From positions 77,598,350 through 77,662,349 of the forward strand of contig NC_135507.1 in the NCBI RefSeq assembly GCF_052857255.1: 64,000 nucleotides of DNA, given 5' to 3'. Under the pieces are notes generated by a model. It saw only the letters and a program-made list of their open reading frames with translations. It was not told where the DNA came from and did no database searches. Within the stretch, counting starts at the first letter, position 1. Each line of letters starts with the position of its first letter. The translations under genes were made by a program, and so were the position numbers. Shown here one piece after another: positions 62,966-64,000 of this stretch. The DNA is from Amblyomma americanum. Lineage: Eukaryota; Arthropoda; Arachnida; Ixodida; Ixodidae.

Positions 62966-64000
62966 TCATCATCATCATCATCATCAGCCCTACTACACCC
63001 ACTGCAGGGCAAAGGCCTCTCCCATGTCTCTCCAATTAGCCCTATCCTTTGCCAGCTGCATCCACCCTTTGCCTGCAAACTTCTTAATCTCATCCGCCCA
63101 TCTAACCTTCTGCCGCCCCCTGCTACGCTTACTTTCTCTTGGAACCCACTCCGTTACCCTTAAAGACCAGCGGTTATCTTGCCTTCGCATTACATGCCCT
63201 GCCCAAGCCCATTTCTTTCTCTTGATTTCGACTAGGATGTCATTAACCCGTGTTTGTTCCCTCACCCACTCTGCCCGCTTCCGATCTCTTAACGTTACAC
63301 CTATCATTTTTCTTTCCATGGCTCGCTGCTTTGTCCTTAACTTAAGCTGAACTCTTTTCGTTAGCCTCCACGTTTCTGCCCCGTAGGTGAGTACCGGTAA
63401 GATTATGCTGTTGTACACTTTCCTCTTGAGGGAAATTGGTAAACTGCCACTCATGATCTGCGAGAATTTGCCATATGCGCTCCACCCCATTCTTATCCTT
63501 CTAGTTATCTCCCTCTCATGATCCGGATCAGCTGTCACTACCTGCCCTAAGTAGACGTATTCCGGCACAATTTCTAGGCTCTCGCTGCCAATTGTGAACT
63601 GTGTTTCCCTTGCTAGGCTGTTGAACATTACCTTGGTTTTCTGCATGTTAATTTTTAGACCCATCGATCTGCTCTGCCTGTCTAACTCGTTGATCATGAT
63701 TTGCAGTTCACCTCCTGAGTGACTCAGCAAGGCAATGTCATCAGCAAATCTCAGATTATTTAGGTATTCTCCATTTATTCTTATTCCCAACTGTTCCCAA
63801 TTCAGGCCTCGAAATACCTCCTGCAAACATGCGGTGAACAGCATTGGCGAGATCGTGTCTCCTTGCCTGACGCCCTTCCTTATTGGAATTTTATTGCTGA
63901 CTTTATGGAGGACTATAGTAGCTGTGCAGTTGCTATATATATCTTCCAGTATTTTGACATAAGGCTCTTCTACCCCCTGATTACGCAATGCCTGTATGAC
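62966..64000 (-). mobile_element. RTE retrotransposon, 3' part, runs off window
   Basis: On the minus strand an open frame (63988-62993, and open to the window edge) encodes the same protein as the RTE at 31.9-35.1 kb from before motif B to the end. It includes VRQGDTISPMLF, LRFADDIALLSHSGGEL with Gly where the other copy has a stop, and VLTYGAETW. It ends in the inverted (GAT)n tail. In the shared region the proteins differ at only about 8 positions. The 5' half is outside the window, so I cannot say whether this copy is complete. Confidence 0.92.

Overview
The window is eukaryotic and reads as repeat-rich intergenic DNA of an arthropod. It is most likely a hard tick (Ixodida). I base this on remembered tick repeat features: tRNA-headed SINEs with the internal text GATGTCAGTGCACGTTAAAG, RTE elements ending in (GAT)n, I-clade LINEs with RNase H and 4-bp-repeat tails, and CR1-like LINEs. 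This attribution is from memory and was not searched. There are no operons, rRNA genes or CRISPR arrays. Almost every long ORF belongs to a transposable element. The only host-like coding pieces are two THAP-domain fragments, one MBD (methyl-CpG-binding domain) pseudogene and one doubtful exon.

Layout. 1-2.9 kb: low-complexity and minisatellite DNA. 2.9-5.05 kb and 11.8-14.0 kb: two elements with inverted repeats of 600-760 bp. 6.2-10.6 kb: a decayed CR1-like LINE on the minus strand. 14.0-14.65 kb: a Penelope-type fold-back unit with a 13-bp target-site duplication (TSD), carrying a SINE and a TA microsatellite. 16.46-16.68 kb: a palindromic Tc1/mariner MITE. 17.95-22.57 kb: a piggyBac element flanked by TTAA and split by a Ty3/gypsy-type retrotransposon with identical 130-bp LTRs. 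22.6-26.6 kb: no recognisable gene, but two CpG-rich stretches. 26.6-35.3 kb: I-clade LINEs, one split in its ORF1 by a nearly intact RTE retrotransposon with a 12-bp TSD. 36.4-37.1 kb: the MBD pseudogene. 37.2-46.9 kb: a dense nest of LINE, SINE and Penelope fragments. 46.9-54.2 kb: sparse SINE and RTE debris. 54.3-58.1 kb: two divergent THAP reading frames, one followed directly by a 5'-truncated Penelope element. 58.1-64 kb: unrecognised DNA, a decayed Penelope RT fragment, and a second RTE copy running off the window end.

How the parts relate. The DNA is best read as a stack of insertions whose order can be deduced. Gypsy is younger than piggyBac, RTE is younger than the I-clade LINE, and one SINE is younger than the SINE it splits. 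At 39-44 kb the order is I-LINE, then SINE, then CR1-like LINE, then Penelope fold-back. The youngest events are the gypsy copy (LTRs identical by eye) and the two similar RTE copies. I found no self-contained novel gene system. The most unusual items are: an RTE whose integrated unit starts with a tRNA-like head; a gypsy derivative in which an in-frame deletion fuses Gag-protease-partial RT to the integrase tail; a repeated fold-back architecture of Penelope-type ends with clean TSDs; and the family of long inverted-repeat elements.
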